A DNA stretch of 64,000 bases from Nocardia goodfellowii (GCF_017875645.1 NZ_JAGGMR010000001.1:1860001-1924000), one strand, 5' to 3'; positions 24,839 through 34,694 are shown, numbered from the stretch's first letter. The notes: generated by a model not told the origin, from the letters alone. A program made the numbers and translations.

Positions 24839-25984
24839 ATGGACGAGCAGTGGCGCTATCTGAGCGATGACGTCCGGCACCCGCGCAGCGACCGGTCGGG
24901 CGGTGGCGGGCGGGTGCTGGCCCTGGTAGTGGTCGCGATCCTGGCTGTGACGACCTTTCTCGGTTTCCGCGCCGAACTGCCCCGGTGGGCGCCGTTCGCC
25001 GGCCCGGAGATAGTCGACGCCACCTACACCACCGAGCCGATCCCGACCCTGGACACGCCCGCCGTCACCGCCGCCGTGCGCCCCGCCCTGGTGCACATCA
25101 GCACCTCCACCCGGCCGTTCGGGCTGGGCGCGGCCGGTTCCGGCATCGTGCTCACCGCCGACGGCCAGGTGCTGACCAGCCATCACGTCGTCAAAGGCGC
25201 CGACACGGTCACCGTCACCGATGTCGGCAACGGGGAGGTCTATCAGGCCGAGGTCCTCGGCTACGATTCCGGCGCCGATATCGCCCTGCTCGCGCTGTCC
25301 GGGGCGTCCGGCCTAGCCACCGCCACGATCGGCGACTCCGGAGATGTCCGCATGCGGGACGAAGTGCTCGCGATCGGCAACGCGGGCGGGATCGGCGGCC
25401 AGCCCACCGCGATCATCGGCACCGTCACCAATCTGGACTCCACTATCGTGGCGCTGAATTCGGCCGATCTGTCCCGAAAAGCCTTGTCCGGCATGTTCGA
25501 AATCGCCGCGCCGGTGTCCTCGGGCCAATCCGGCGGCGCGCTCGCCGACCGCAACGGCACCGTCATCGGCGTCATCACCGCCGCGTCCGGCGATCCGGCG
25601 CAGAAATCCGCCGACGACGCCAACGGTTACGCGGTGCCGATCGACCGGGCCATGCGTATCGTCGGCCAAATCCGTTCCGGCACACCCACCGAGACCGTGC
25701 ACATCGGCCCCACCGCCACCCTCGGCGTCATCGCGTCCAACGCCGAACCCAGCGGCGCCGGTGCTCGCGTGGAGGCGGCCATCTACGGGATGCCCGCGCA
25801 CACCGCCGGACTGCTGGAAGGCGAGATCATCACCGCGGTCGACGATCGCGCCGTCACCACCACCCAATCGCTGCACGCGGCGCTGAACATGTACCGCCCC
25901 AACGAGACCGTGACGCTGACGGTCAGCGGCCCGCGCGGGAACCGCACGGTGCACGTCGTGCTGACCGTCGGCCCACCCAACTGA
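24839..25984 (+). CDS. membrane-anchored trypsin-like serine protease with PDZ domain
   Basis: 381 residues from ATG with GGCAGGAG upstream. A single signal anchor is at about residues 22-40 ([18 protein letters not shown]). The protease domain has the triad His116 (TSHHVV), Asp147 (SGADIALL) and Ser231 (SSGQSGGAL). A C-terminal PDZ domain ([32 protein letters not shown]) follows. This is the HtrA-like layout; such proteins degrade or sense damaged proteins outside the membrane. The active-site loop reads GQSGG, a variant of the common GNSGG. It stands apart from any known partner gene. Confidence 0.9.
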   Translation: MDEQWRYLSDDVRHPRSDRSGGGGRVLALVVVAILAVTTFLGFRAELPRWAPFAGPEIVDATYTTEPIPTLDTPAVTAAVRPALVHISTSTRPFGLGAAGSGIVLTADGQVLTSHHVVKGADTVTVTDVGNGEVYQAEVLGYDSGADIALLALSGASGLATATIGDSGDVRMRDEVLAIGNAGGIGGQPTAIIGTVTNLDSTIVALNSADLSRKALSGMFEIAAPVSSGQSGGALADRNGTVIGVITAASGDPAQKSADDANGYAVPIDRAMRIVGQIRSGTPTETVHIGPTATLGVIASNAEPSGAGARVEAAIYGMPAHTAGLLEGEIITAVDDRAVTTTQSLHAALNMYRPNETVTLTVSGPRGNRTVHVVLTVGPPN

Positions 25985-26006
25985 ATCCAGCTGGCAGAGT
26001 AGGTTC

Positions 26007-26567
26007 GTGCGACTCTTCGCGGCTGTGCTGCCGCCCGAGCCGGTGACGGCCGAACTCGCTGCCGTGGTGCGCGAATTGAAGAAGCTCCCGGGCGCCGGCG
26101 CATTGCGATGGACCGGGCAACCCGGCTGGCATTTCACCATGGCGTTCTACGGCGAAGTCGACGACGAGGTGGTGCCGGAGTTGTCGGGACGGCTGGAACG
26201 ATCGGCGCGACGGACCGAACCGTTCGACTTGGCGCTGGGCGGCGGCGGCCGCTTCGGCGGCCGCGCGTTGTGGGTGGGCGTCACCGGTGACGTGCCCGCA
26301 TTGCGGCGGCTCGCCGAGGGGACGGAGGCCGCCGGGCGCAAGACGGGGATAGAGCTGGGAGAGACCCGCCGTTATCGGCCGCATCTCACGCTGGCACGCG
26401 GCTCCGGCGACACCGATTTCGCGGCTTCGGTCGCCGCGCTGACCGATTTCTCCGGGCAGCGGTGGACCGTCGGCGAGCTCTGCTTGATCCGCAGCCGGCT
26501 GCCCAGGTCCGGGATACCGGGGGAGCAGCCGCGCTACGAGACGCTGGCGAAGTGGGCGCTCAGCTGA
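26007..26567 (+). CDS. thpR: RNA 2',3'-cyclic phosphodiesterase (ThpR/LigT)
   Basis: 186 residues from GTG. The two HxTx motifs of the 2H phosphoesterase fold are present, HFTM (about residue 46) and HLTL (about residue 128). The opening RLFAAVLPPEPV is typical. The enzyme opens 2',3'-cyclic phosphates on RNA ends. The last eight bases overlap the convergent purU gene, so each end lies inside the other's coding sequence. Function in actinobacteria is not well defined. Confidence 0.88.
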   Translation: MRLFAAVLPPEPVTAELAAVVRELKKLPGAGALRWTGQPGWHFTMAFYGEVDDEVVPELSGRLERSARRTEPFDLALGGGGRFGGRALWVGVTGDVPALRRLAEGTEAAGRKTGIELGETRRYRPHLTLARGSGDTDFAASVAALTDFSGQRWTVGELCLIRSRLPRSGIPGEQPRYETLAKWALS

Positions 26568-27447
26568 AGACGACGGTGCGGCGACCGTGCACGAGGACCC
26601 GGCCCTCCAGATGCCAGCGCAGGCCCCGGGCCAGGACGACGCGCTCGATGTCGCGGCCTTGGCGGACCATGTCGCGGACATCGTCGGCGTGGTCGATGCG
26701 GGAGACGTCCTGTTCGATGATCGGGCCCGCGTCCAGTTCGGCGGTGACGTAATGGCAGGTGGCGCCGATGAGTTTGACGCCGCGCGCGAAGGCCTGATGG
26801 TAGGGGCGAGCGCCGACGAACGAGGGCAGGAAGCTGTGGTGGATGTTGATGGCCTTACCGGCCCAGTGTTCGCACAGCTCGGCCGGGAGTACCTGCATGA
26901 AGCGGGCCAGCACGACGGCGTGCGGGTCGTGCGCGTCGACCAGCTTGCGGACCTGTTCGAAGGCGGGGCCGCGCTCGGCCGGGTCCTTCGGGAAATCGAT
27001 GTGATGGAACTCGATGCCGTGCGCCGCGGTCATGGCGGCGAGGTCTGGGTGGTTGCCGATAACGGCTTCGATGGTGGCGGGCAGTTCACCGCTGGTGGCA
27101 CGGCCGAGCAGGTCGTGCAGGCAGTGCCCGTCCTTGCTGACGAGCAGCACGATGCGGCGTTTTTCGCCGGAGTCGAGTACGTCCCATTCCGTTTCCGGAC
27201 CGAGGTCCGCGGCCACCCCGCCGAAGCGGTCCCGCAGTTCGGCGAGATCGAACGGCACGGTCGAGGCCTTGATCGCCTGGCGGGTGAAGAACCATCCGCT
27301 GTCGGTATCGGAGTGGTAGCCGGCCTCCACGATCGAGCCGCCGAACTCGGCGATGAACGAGGTGATCCCGGCGATGATGCCCGGCTTGTCCGGGCAGCCC
27401 AGGGTCAGCACGTAGCGGCGGTCGTCGGATAGGTCGGCGGCACTCAT
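26560..27447 (-). CDS. purU: formyltetrahydrofolate deformylase
   Basis: 295 residues. An N-terminal ACT domain ([24 protein letters not shown]) is followed by a formyltransferase-fold catalytic domain with [17 protein letters not shown], the catalytic Asn/His in [11 protein letters not shown], and Asp in [13 protein letters not shown]. It hydrolyses 10-formyl-THF to formate and THF, balancing the one-carbon pool. The ATG at 27447 gives the family length. The gene is convergent with ThpR, with an eight-base overlap. No glycine riboswitch is seen upstream. Confidence 0.94.
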   Translation of the reverse strand: MSAADLSDDRRYVLTLGCPDKPGIIAGITSFIAEFGGSIVEAGYHSDTDSGWFFTRQAIKASTVPFDLAELRDRFGGVAADLGPETEWDVLDSGEKRRIVLLVSKDGHCLHDLLGRATSGELPATIEAVIGNHPDLAAMTAAHGIEFHHIDFPKDPAERGPAFEQVRKLVDAHDPHAVVLARFMQVLPAELCEHWAGKAINIHHSFLPSFVGARPYHQAFARGVKLIGATCHYVTAELDAGPIIEQDVSRIDHADDVRDMVRQGRDIERVVLARGLRWHLEGRVLVHGRRTVVFS

Positions 27448-27504
27448 TCGCCCATTCTCCCAGGTGCGGGCGTACGGACGAGCGGGAGGGAAGCCGCTTA
27501 CCGG

Positions 27505-28206
27505 CTACAGCTTGTAAAACGGTTCGGCGTACCGGAATTCGCCGCTGATCCGCGATTCGTAGGCGGTGAGCGCCCGCACCTGGAAGTGCGAGGCCCAGCT
27601 GGGTTCGTCGGGAGCGATGCCCAGGCGGGCGGCGGGGACGAAACCGAATTGCGGGTAGTACTCGAGGCTGCCGAGCAGCCCGACCAAGGGTTCGTCGAGG
27701 GCGTCGGCGGCGCCGAGGGCGGCGTGCATGAGCGCCGCGCCCGCACCGGCACCCTGGTGTTCGACGCGCACGCCGATCGGGCCGAGCGCCAGCACCGGGT
27801 ACGGGCCCACGGTGGCGCGGGTGAGGCAGACGTGTCCGATCACCGTGTCGAACTCGACGACGACCAGCGACAGCGTGGGTATCCAGCCGGAATCGGCGCG
27901 CAGCCGGGCCACCAGCTCCACCTCCGGCGGCTCGGCCGGCGCACTGCCGCCGGCGCGCGCGGCCGCCTCCGGGTCGTCCTGGAACGCGACCGCGTCACCG
28001 TTCGGGTCGAGGTCGGCAGGAGGCATCGCGGCGGGGGCGGATGGATACTGCGGGCCGGCCGGAGGGGCGGCCGAGGAAGCGGGCGAGTATCGCGGGTCGG
28101 CGGGCGGCGCGGGCGACGGGGCCGGTGCATACCGCGGTCCGAACGCGCTGCGATGTACGGCGGCGATCTGTATTACATCGTCGGCGCGTTCGCGACGGAT
28201 CAGCAC
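27505..28206 (-). CDS. GNAT N-acetyltransferase with a Pro/Ala-rich insertion
   Basis: 233 residues from GTG at 28206, chosen because GGAGG lies nine bases before it; the frame is open further. The GNAT core is split. [23 protein letters not shown] (residues 2-24) is followed by about 70 residues rich in Pro, Ala and Tyr, and only then by [28 protein letters not shown], the acetyl-CoA loop [15 protein letters not shown] and [10 protein letters not shown]. Relatives I know of have only a few residues between these blocks. The insertion contains repeats of the type APxAPPAxPxY. Substrate unknown. Confidence 0.85.
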   Translation of the reverse strand: MLIRRERADDVIQIAAVHRSAFGPRYAPAPSPAPPADPRYSPASSAAPPAGPQYPSAPAAMPPADLDPNGDAVAFQDDPEAAARAGGSAPAEPPEVELVARLRADSGWIPTLSLVVVEFDTVIGHVCLTRATVGPYPVLALGPIGVRVEHQGAGAGAALMHAALGAADALDEPLVGLLGSLEYYPQFGFVPAARLGIAPDEPSWASHFQVRALTAYESRISGEFRYAEPFYKL

Positions 28207-28365
28207 GTGTCGAGACCTCCGAACCAGTTGGGTTATCCGCACACGCATTACACAGGTGACAGGGCGCTTCGGCCGCCCGTGCACCGGCTCTACGAGTGTG
28301 CGGGATACCGGCACGGCCCCGCAACGGAATTCACCACAACGTACTGCGGCCTAGACTCTGACCCC

Positions 28366-29034
28366 ATGGCCGAACCCTCCGCACTGACCCGGGCCGATGT
28401 GGCCGCGATGATCGATCACACGCTGCTCGCGCCCGAGGCGACCACGGCGGATGTCGCCGCGCTGGTGGCGGAGGCGCGCGAGCTCGGTGTGCTGGCGATC
28501 TGCGTCTCGCCGGCCATGTTGCCGGTGCGCGCGCCCGGCCTGGTGGTCGCGACGGTCGCGGGTTTCCCGTCGGGCAAGCATCATTCGCTGATCAAGGGCG
28601 CCGAGGCCAGGTTCGCCGTCGACCAGGGCGCCGCCGAGGTGGACATGGTCATCGATGTGGGCGCGGCCCTCGCCGGTGATTTCAACGCGGTCCTCGCCGA
28701 CATCATCACGGTGCGGGAAGCCACCGCCGACCGGGCCGTGCTGAAGGTGATCATCGAATCGGCGGCCCTGCCCGACGAGGCGATCGTGCAGGCCTGCCGC
28801 GCGGCGGAAAAGGCCGGCGCCGATTTCGTCAAGACCTCCACCGGTTTTCATCCCGCCGGCGGCGCCAGTGTGCACGCCGTGCGGCTGATGGCCGACACCG
28901 TCGGCGGTCGGCTCGGCGTCAAGGCCAGCGGCGGCATTCGCACGGCCGAGGCCGCCGCGGAGCTGATCGCCGCGGGCGCGACGCGCCTGGGGTTGTCCAA
29001 GTCGCGCGCTGTGCTGGCGGGTTTCCCGGCCTGA
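28366..29034 (+). CDS. deoC: deoxyribose-phosphate aldolase
   Basis: 222 residues. It cleaves 2-deoxyribose-5-phosphate to acetaldehyde and glyceraldehyde-3-phosphate in deoxynucleoside salvage. Marks are [32 protein letters not shown], the Schiff-base lysine in [22 protein letters not shown] and VKASGGIRT. The ATG at 28366 gives the family N-terminus. The next gene, convergent, is the DUF2993 protein that also neighbours deoC in mycobacteria (Rv0478-Rv0479c). No other deo genes are here. Confidence 0.95.
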   Translation: MAEPSALTRADVAAMIDHTLLAPEATTADVAALVAEARELGVLAICVSPAMLPVRAPGLVVATVAGFPSGKHHSLIKGAEARFAVDQGAAEVDMVIDVGAALAGDFNAVLADIITVREATADRAVLKVIIESAALPDEAIVQACRAAEKAGADFVKTSTGFHPAGGASVHAVRLMADTVGGRLGVKASGGIRTAEAAAELIAAGATRLGLSKSRAVLAGFPA

Positions 29035-29070
29035 TCGGCCGTGCTCCGCGCCGCCGCGGTTCGGCGACGA

Positions 29071-29796
29071 TCAGCAGTTGATCTGGGAATTCCCCTGCGA
29101 CGCGGGCAGTTCCGAACGGCCGCCGGCCAGCCGCACGGCGATTCCGTCATCGGTCATGCTGATCTCGGTCGGCTTCATGTCGAACGGGTAGCTCTGCAAG
29201 CTCTTGGAGATCACATCCACGATGCCCTGGACCAGGTCGGTGGGCAGGCCGAGGCCGAGCAATGCCGCCGACTGCGTCTCGACTTCCACCACACCGTTCG
29301 TCACCACCGGCTTGACCTCCAGTTCGGCCAGCCCGCCCAGCACCTTCAGCGTCAGCAGGCCGCTGGCCTTCGACGAGCTGACACTGGTGACCAGCCCGGC
29401 GAGGGTTTCCCGGATGCCCTCGTTGCTCCAGTCGACGTCGGCCGAGGAACTGCCGATGGTGCCGCCGCCCTTGCCGCCGTCGATCATTTCCACATCGTCG
29501 AACCGGGCGTGCACCACCATCCCGACGGCGGGGCCGAACTTGGTGTCGTCACTGTCGACGGTGACCCGGCCGACCTTGCCGTCCAGGTAGGTGATCAGCA
29601 GCGGCTTCAGGCCGAAGCCCACGTCGATCTTCGAACCCATCTCCTGCTCGAACTGCGTGGAGACGCAGTTGGCGACGCGGTGCCGGGCGTACGCCTCGCC
29701 ACCGATCAGGAGCGCCGCGAGGAGCGCGACGACCACGGCGAGCGCGATCGTCAGGGTGCGCCGGCTGACCCGAGCGGGCGGTTGGGCTGTGTTCAT
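29071..29796 (-). CDS. DUF2993 family membrane-anchored protein
   Basis: 241 residues from ATG at 29796. One N-terminal membrane segment (TLTIALAVVVALLAALLIGG), then an exported domain with ARHRVANCVSTQFEQEM, LLITYLDGKVGRVTVDSDD and a central Ser/Gly-rich stretch, characteristic of DUF2993 (LmeA-like). LmeA in mycobacteria is a lipoprotein or phospholipid-binding factor for lipomannan elongation; membership here is only at domain level. It lies tail to tail with deoC as in mycobacteria. The C-terminus is GNSQINC, ending in Cys. Confidence 0.85.
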   Translation of the reverse strand: MNTAQPPARVSRRTLTIALAVVVALLAALLIGGEAYARHRVANCVSTQFEQEMGSKIDVGFGLKPLLITYLDGKVGRVTVDSDDTKFGPAVGMVVHARFDDVEMIDGGKGGGTIGSSSADVDWSNEGIRETLAGLVTSVSSSKASGLLTLKVLGGLAELEVKPVVTNGVVEVETQSAALLGLGLPTDLVQGIVDVISKSLQSYPFDMKPTEISMTDDGIAVRLAGGRSELPASQGNSQINC

Positions 29797-29934
29797 GCGG
29801 CCGATTCTTCCCGACGATTTTGTGTCCGTTCTGTGGGCGCGCTGAGGAGATAACCACAGGCGCTGCCGGTCAGGACGGTGAACGCGCCCCCGATTGTGAG
29901 ATGTGACACAAGATTCCAGCGTAGCCTGAGTGCC

Positions 29935-30543
29935 ATGGCTGGCGATGCGGCGGGCCGCGCACCCGAATCCGTGGCTCATGGGTGGCGTGTACTGCGGCGA
30001 TTGGCCGCCAGACACGCCGGCTTCTTCACGACTCGGCAAGTGCTGCGCACCGGATGTGAAACACGTGTCCGTGCCGGACTCGGCGACGGCACGGTGGTCC
30101 GTGCCGGCGTCGGGCTGCTCCGACTAGCCGAGTGGCCGGACGGGCCACTCGACGAGTACGCCATGTGGGCCGCCTGGTTCGACGGCGCCGCCGCGGTGTC
30201 GCATCAGAGCGCCGCGGAGCTGCACGGGCTCGGCAGCCTGCGACCCCGTTTCCTGCACCTGTCCGTCGGGGCGGGCCGCCCGCCGGTGACACCGCGGCTG
30301 GTGGTGCTGCGGCGCTCGCTGCTCGGCGGCGATGTGGAATCGGCCGGGCCGTTCCTGGTCACCACCCCGGTGCGCACGGTGCTGGATCTGGCCGAAGCCG
30401 ATATCGGTCAAACCGCGTTGGACGAGGTCATCGGGGACGCGGTGGCGATCGGTCGCTGCCGCCGCGAGGAGATCCATTCCGCCAGCGTGCGATTGCCGCC
30501 CCGGGCCGCGGGCCGGGTGCACCGCGCGCTGACTCGTTTGTGA
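29935..30543 (+). CDS. AbiEi-like antitoxin-domain protein, no toxin partner
   Basis: 202 residues from ATG at 29935. An N-terminal winged helix (RRLAARHAGFFTTRQVLRTG, VRAGLGDGTVVRAGVGLLRL) matches the type IV AbiEi antitoxin N-terminal domain. The rest has YAMWAAWFDGAAAVSHQSAAELHGLGSL and a PVRTVLDLAEADIG segment common in such stand-alone proteins. No AbiEii nucleotidyltransferase toxin is adjacent, so it is likely a solitary regulator rather than a working toxin-antitoxin pair. It is followed by an unrelated gene of unknown function 70 bases later. Confidence 0.75.
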   Translation: MAGDAAGRAPESVAHGWRVLRRLAARHAGFFTTRQVLRTGCETRVRAGLGDGTVVRAGVGLLRLAEWPDGPLDEYAMWAAWFDGAAAVSHQSAAELHGLGSLRPRFLHLSVGAGRPPVTPRLVVLRRSLLGGDVESAGPFLVTTPVRTVLDLAEADIGQTALDEVIGDAVAIGRCRREEIHSASVRLPPRAAGRVHRALTRL

Positions 30544-30613
30544 AATCGCACGGATCAGGTAAAGGCCGTCGTCTTCATGCGGTGGACGCACGATCGTGGC
30601 AGGGTGATTGATC

Positions 30614-32128
30614 ATGGGGACGATGGGTCAGGGCAGGTGGGATCTCGTTTTCCCGTCCGGCGCGCCCGAGCGGGTCGGCGATATGTTCGCCACCGCCGTG
30701 GTCGCCGACGCCGTCCGGGGGTATGACGCGGATCTCGCGCAGACTGTGGAGACCTGCCGCGATTGGAACCGCCGCTACCGCACCATATTCCGATCCATGA
30801 CCGCGCTCGGCGCCTGCTCACCCGCGCATGCCGCCGGCATCGCCGCCGACGGCCTGACCTCGGCTCGCGGCCTGCTCCGGTTCGTCACCGAGTATGTCGT
30901 CGCACCGCTGGACAGCTTCGATATCGACGCGGTGCGCCGGCCCGAGCCCCTGGACACCGGCCGCATCGACGGCAGCGCGGCGCCGCCCACCCGCCTGGAG
31001 GTGCCCTACCAGGGCACCGTTCTGGCCGATGCGACCCTGCGCGCCCAGCTCACCGACTGGCGGCTGCGCGGCATCATCGAACCGGGCTTCGCCGCCGCGA
31101 TCGAGCGGGTGATCGATCATCCGGAGTGGTTGGCGCTGCCCGGGTTTCGCGTCGTCGTCGCCGGTGCCGGCGAACTCGCCCCGCTGCGTCCGCTCTTGCG
31201 CTGGGGTGCGGACGTGCTCGCCATCGCCCGCCCCGGGCCCGCGCGCTGGCGCGGACTCGAGGAGCTCGCGCGCGCCGGCGCCGGAGTGCTGCGCTATCCG
31301 GTCAGTCCCGGCCCGCGGCCGTTCGACGGCGGCCCCGGCGCCGATATCACCACGCAGTTCCCGGCGCTGATGCATTGGCTGCGTGGCCATCTCGATCCCG
31401 CCGAAGCCGGACCGCGGCCGGTGTTCGGCGGCTACGCGAATCGGTTCGGGCCCGGCGGCGTCCGGTTGGCCGCCGCCATCGATGTGCTGGCCGAGGATCT
31501 GCTGCTCTTCCGTCCCGACGCCGCGCTGGCCGTCCTCGGTTCCCCGACCGACTGCTATGCCGTCCCGGAATCCGTTGTCGCCGACGCGCATCAGCGCTTA
31601 CGCGCCCGCGGGCCGCGCCGTGTCGGTCAGGATCTGCTCCGGTTCCTCACGAGATCGGCGCTCTACGAGCCGAATTACACTCTCCGGCTGACCGATGAGG
31701 CGGGCGCGCACTGGAGCGTCGCCGACGCGATGATGCCCGCCCAGGGCCCGAACCATGTTCTGGCGCAACGTATCCAGCGCTGGCGCGGGGTGCTGGCCCA
31801 TAGCTCCGGACGGGTCGTCTCGTGCAATGTCGCGCCGTTGATCTGGACGCGCAACCTCATCGCGCAACCTCGGCTGACGGCCGCCTATCGCAGCGCGCAC
31901 CGTTTCGGCATCGAAATCTTCGAAACCGAAACCGCCCGTACGCTACTCGCCGCCAAGCTGGTCGCTGATCTCTGCGCCCCGCCGACGGACCCCGAGGTCG
32001 ATCCCGAGGGCTTGTTCGCGCTGGGCGCGGCCCATGGCGGCCTATGGCGCCAGCCCTTCGAACCCCGCTCCGTCCTGCCCATAGCCGCCCTGTCCGGCCG
32101 CCTGCGGTCCCGTTTCGGGCGCGGTTAG
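30614..32128 (+). CDS. uncharacterised 504-residue protein with a Rossmann-like core
   Basis: I do not recognise the family. The start at ATG 30614 gives MGTMGQGRWDLVFPSGAPERV. Around residues 178-205 is FRVVVAGAGELAPLRPLLRWGADVLAIARP, with a GxGxxxP dinucleotide-binding shape. Later come VFGGYANRFGPGGVRLAAAIDVLAEDLL, VLGSPTDCYAVPESV, DAMMPAQGPNHVLAQRIQRWRG and a helical C-terminus. It has no signal peptide or clear membrane segment. It is well conserved in style (balanced composition, no low-complexity stretch), so likely a real enzyme. It ends in a four-base convergent overlap with the lipoprotein esterase gene. Confidence 0.8.
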   Translation: MGTMGQGRWDLVFPSGAPERVGDMFATAVVADAVRGYDADLAQTVETCRDWNRRYRTIFRSMTALGACSPAHAAGIAADGLTSARGLLRFVTEYVVAPLDSFDIDAVRRPEPLDTGRIDGSAAPPTRLEVPYQGTVLADATLRAQLTDWRLRGIIEPGFAAAIERVIDHPEWLALPGFRVVVAGAGELAPLRPLLRWGADVLAIARPGPARWRGLEELARAGAGVLRYPVSPGPRPFDGGPGADITTQFPALMHWLRGHLDPAEAGPRPVFGGYANRFGPGGVRLAAAIDVLAEDLLLFRPDAALAVLGSPTDCYAVPESVVADAHQRLRARGPRRVGQDLLRFLTRSALYEPNYTLRLTDEAGAHWSVADAMMPAQGPNHVLAQRIQRWRGVLAHSSGRVVSCNVAPLIWTRNLIAQPRLTAAYRSAHRFGIEIFETETARTLLAAKLVADLCAPPTDPEVDPEGLFALGAAHGGLWRQPFEPRSVLPIAALSGRLRSRFGRG

Positions 32129-33345
32129 CGGCCGGGGCAATTCGACGGCGCCGGCTTTCCGGCGAACCGATCCGCCGCCCAAGCCGGAAAATCCGTCGCG
32201 GCGACCGGGACGACGGAGCCGTGGTCCAGTCCGGCCAGTTCGCGATAGTCCACCGCGGAACCCGCCGCGCACAAGGCTGTTCGTTCCCGGCCGGTCAGTT
32301 CCGCGGGTGTGGTGATATCGGCCGAGCCTTGGAAGACGGCGAACGGCATGGTCCCGCCCGGCCGGAAATCATCCACCGCGGTGAAGGCGTTCCACCAGGG
32401 TCCGCCGGGCCGCATGGCATCGGGCTGATAGGCGTCGCGCACCGCACCGGCCGAGTTCCAGATGTCGAAGCAGCCGTCGGCGAGCACCGGCAGCATTTCC
32501 ATGGCGTCGGAGGTCAGGAAATCGCGGTAGCGCAGGTCCGGGTAGGCCGCGCGGACGCCGGGCAGTGTCGCGATGACATAGCCCGCGTTCTCCGGGGTAC
32601 GCATCGAATTCAGCGTGAGGTCGCGGATCCGCACCGCCGGGGCGATGAGGCCCGCGCCGACACCCTGGAGTTCCGGGGCGTAGGTCCGCGCGATCGACTC
32701 CACCCACATGGTGGTCTGACCGCCCTGCGACCAGCCGTATGCCGCGAACCGCGGGCTCGCGCCGAGCTCGGGCAGTCGACGTACCGCGCGCAAAATGTCC
32801 AGCGCGGCACGGGCATTCACTTCTCCGGCCATGTAGTGCGCCGGCCCCGGCAAGCCCTGCCCGGGGTAGTCGCTCATCGCCACCACGTTGCCCTGCGCGA
32901 GCATCGCCTCGATGCCCGGCACCCGGGGTGTCGTGCCGTCGCTGAGACTGCGCCGCGACGGCGCGCAAGCATCGGCGGTGCCGGTCGTCTCGTGGTTCCA
33001 CAGCACCATGTCCCGCGGTGTGCCGCGTGCCGCCACGGGTGCGTAGATCTCGCCGGAGACGAATTTCTTGACGCCGGGCCGGATCTCGGACACATACACG
33101 ATATTCCAGCCCTGGGCTCCCTCCGGTGCATCGGATCGGGGCTGAATCCAGTGAATATCACCGGCTTTCGCGGCCGCGGCGGGCTGGTCTTCGACATCCC
33201 AGAAGGTAGTGCCCTCGGGCCCCGCGCGCCCGGACAGCGAAAGCGCTTGTGGCGGGGGTGCTTCGGTATCACCGCAAGCGGTGAGCGCGAGCACGCACGC
33301 GGCCGCGAGGAAGATCGTGAGCGAGTGCCGAATCGGAACGGCCAT
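32125..33345 (-). CDS. LIP-family lipase/esterase lipoprotein
   Basis: 406 residues from ATG with TGGAGAA before it. A lipoprotein signal (TIFLAAACVLALTACGD, lipobox LTAC) predicts anchoring to the outer face of the membrane. The alpha/beta hydrolase has Ser206 in YGWSQGGQTTMW, probable Asp in VLADGCFD or VFQGSADITTP, and His in LAGLDHGSV. It starts 32 bases after the transporter gene on the same strand and is therefore probably the last gene of that operon. This suggests release of an ester-bound substrate outside the cell before uptake. Its natural ester is unknown; it is unlike classical feruloyl esterases in family. Confidence 0.85.
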   Translation of the reverse strand: MAVPIRHSLTIFLAAACVLALTACGDTEAPPPQALSLSGRAGPEGTTFWDVEDQPAAAAKAGDIHWIQPRSDAPEGAQGWNIVYVSEIRPGVKKFVSGEIYAPVAARGTPRDMVLWNHETTGTADACAPSRRSLSDGTTPRVPGIEAMLAQGNVVAMSDYPGQGLPGPAHYMAGEVNARAALDILRAVRRLPELGASPRFAAYGWSQGGQTTMWVESIARTYAPELQGVGAGLIAPAVRIRDLTLNSMRTPENAGYVIATLPGVRAAYPDLRYRDFLTSDAMEMLPVLADGCFDIWNSAGAVRDAYQPDAMRPGGPWWNAFTAVDDFRPGGTMPFAVFQGSADITTPAELTGRERTALCAAGSAVDYRELAGLDHGSVVPVAATDFPAWAADRFAGKPAPSNCPGR

Positions 33346-33377
33346 GGGTTCTCCACTTGTCTCGGTGTGCGGTGGCG

Positions 33378-34694
33378 TCAGTGCGCGAGGTCGTTGTCCT
33401 TGGTTTCCTTCGACAGCAGTACCGTCACCGTGCTCACGATCGCGAGCGCGATCAGGTACAGCCCGGCCGGCAGGATCGATCCACTGAAGGCCGAGGCCAG
33501 CGCCGCCAGGATCATCGGGGTGAAGCCGCCGCCGAGCAGAGTGCCCAACTGGTAGCCGAGCGAGGCGCCGGTGTAGCGGTTGCGGGTGCCGAACTGTTCG
33601 GAGATGTAGGCGGCCATCGGCCCGTAGGACGCCGCGTGGCAGAACGTGTACAGCGTGAAGCCGATGGCCACCGCGGCGAAACTGCCGAGGGTGAGCAGCC
33701 AGAACAGCGGGAACACGCCGACGATGGTCGCGGCGAAACCGAACAGCATCACCGGTCGCCGGCCGACCCGATCCGACAAGCGCGCGAACCCGAGGATGAA
33801 GAAGATCGCGCAGAACTGCCCGATCGCGAACGCGGTCAGCACATCCGGTTTCGGCATCCCGTGCCGCACCGCGTAACCGATGCCGAAGGTGGTGAACGCG
33901 GTCTGCAAACCGAACCCGGCGATGCAGGCCAGCGCCGCCGTCACCACGGGCTTGGGCTGCCGCAGCACGGCGAGCAACGGAATCCGGTCCCGGCGCTGCG
34001 CCTGCTCGGCCGCGGCGGCCGCCTGGAACAGCGGGCTCTCCGAAACCCGGGCCCGGACGAACAAGCCGACGACGAGCATGACCGCCGAGATCAGAAACGG
34101 CACCCGCCAGCCCCAGGACAGGAACTGATCATCGGGCAGCCGCGAAAACAGCATCATCACCAGGGTGCCGAGCACCGCGCCGGTCGGTGCGCCCGCGTTG
34201 GCGAAAGCCGCCATGAACCCGCGCTGTTTCGGGTCGGCGTGCTCGAGCGCCATCAGCGCCGCCCCGCCCCATTCGCCGCCGACCGCGATGCCCTGCAGGA
34301 CGCGCAAGAAGATCAGGATGACCGCGGCCCAGGAGCCGATGAGCGCGGGGGACGGGATCAGCCCGATCAGGATCGAGGCGACACCCATCAGCGTCATCGC
34401 GAGCAGCAGCATCGATTTGCGGCCGACCCGGTCGCCGAAGTGCCCGAAGAGGATGCCGCCGAACGGCCGGGAGAGATATCCGGCGGCGAAGGTGCCGAGC
34501 GAGGCGATGGTGCCCGCGGTGGGGGACAGGTCGGCGAAGAACACCGGGCCGAAGACCAGTGCGGCGGCGGTGCCGTAGAGCAGGAAGTCGTAGTACTCGA
34601 GCGTGCTGCCGAGATAACTCGACCAGACGACGCGGCGTGCTTCCTTGGCCCGATCCGGGTCGGAAAGGCGCTCTGCCATAATTGTTTCGGGCAT
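33378..34694 (-). CDS. couT: MHS-type MFS transporter, probable hydroxycinnamate uptake
   Basis: 438 residues from ATG at 34694 (ATG at 34679 possible). It has twelve predicted membrane segments. MHS-subfamily signatures are SSYLGSTLEYYDFLLYGTAAALVF, GYLSRPFGGILFGHFGDRVGRKSM, LRVLQGIAVGGEWGGAALMALEH and, in the second half, ARLSDRVGRRPVM. MHS proteins are proton symporters for organic acids. Its place beside a CoA ligase, MarR regulator and the SDR-amidohydrolase-MaoC set suggests it is the counterpart of CouT/PhdT. The symbol is by context, not by sequence identity. It is followed by the lipoprotein esterase. Confidence 0.82.
   Translation of the reverse strand: MPETIMAERLSDPDRAKEARRVVWSSYLGSTLEYYDFLLYGTAAALVFGPVFFADLSPTAGTIASLGTFAAGYLSRPFGGILFGHFGDRVGRKSMLLLAMTLMGVASILIGLIPSPALIGSWAAVILIFLRVLQGIAVGGEWGGAALMALEHADPKQRGFMAAFANAGAPTGAVLGTLVMMLFSRLPDDQFLSWGWRVPFLISAVMLVVGLFVRARVSESPLFQAAAAAEQAQRRDRIPLLAVLRQPKPVVTAALACIAGFGLQTAFTTFGIGYAVRHGMPKPDVLTAFAIGQFCAIFFILGFARLSDRVGRRPVMLFGFAATIVGVFPLFWLLTLGSFAAVAIGFTLYTFCHAASYGPMAAYISEQFGTRNRYTGASLGYQLGTLLGGGFTPMILAALASAFSGSILPAGLYLIALAIVSTVTVLLSKETKDNDLAH

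Noticed and set aside
29935..30543. Functional AbiE toxin-antitoxin system
   Set aside because: No AbiEii toxin gene is adjacent on either side.
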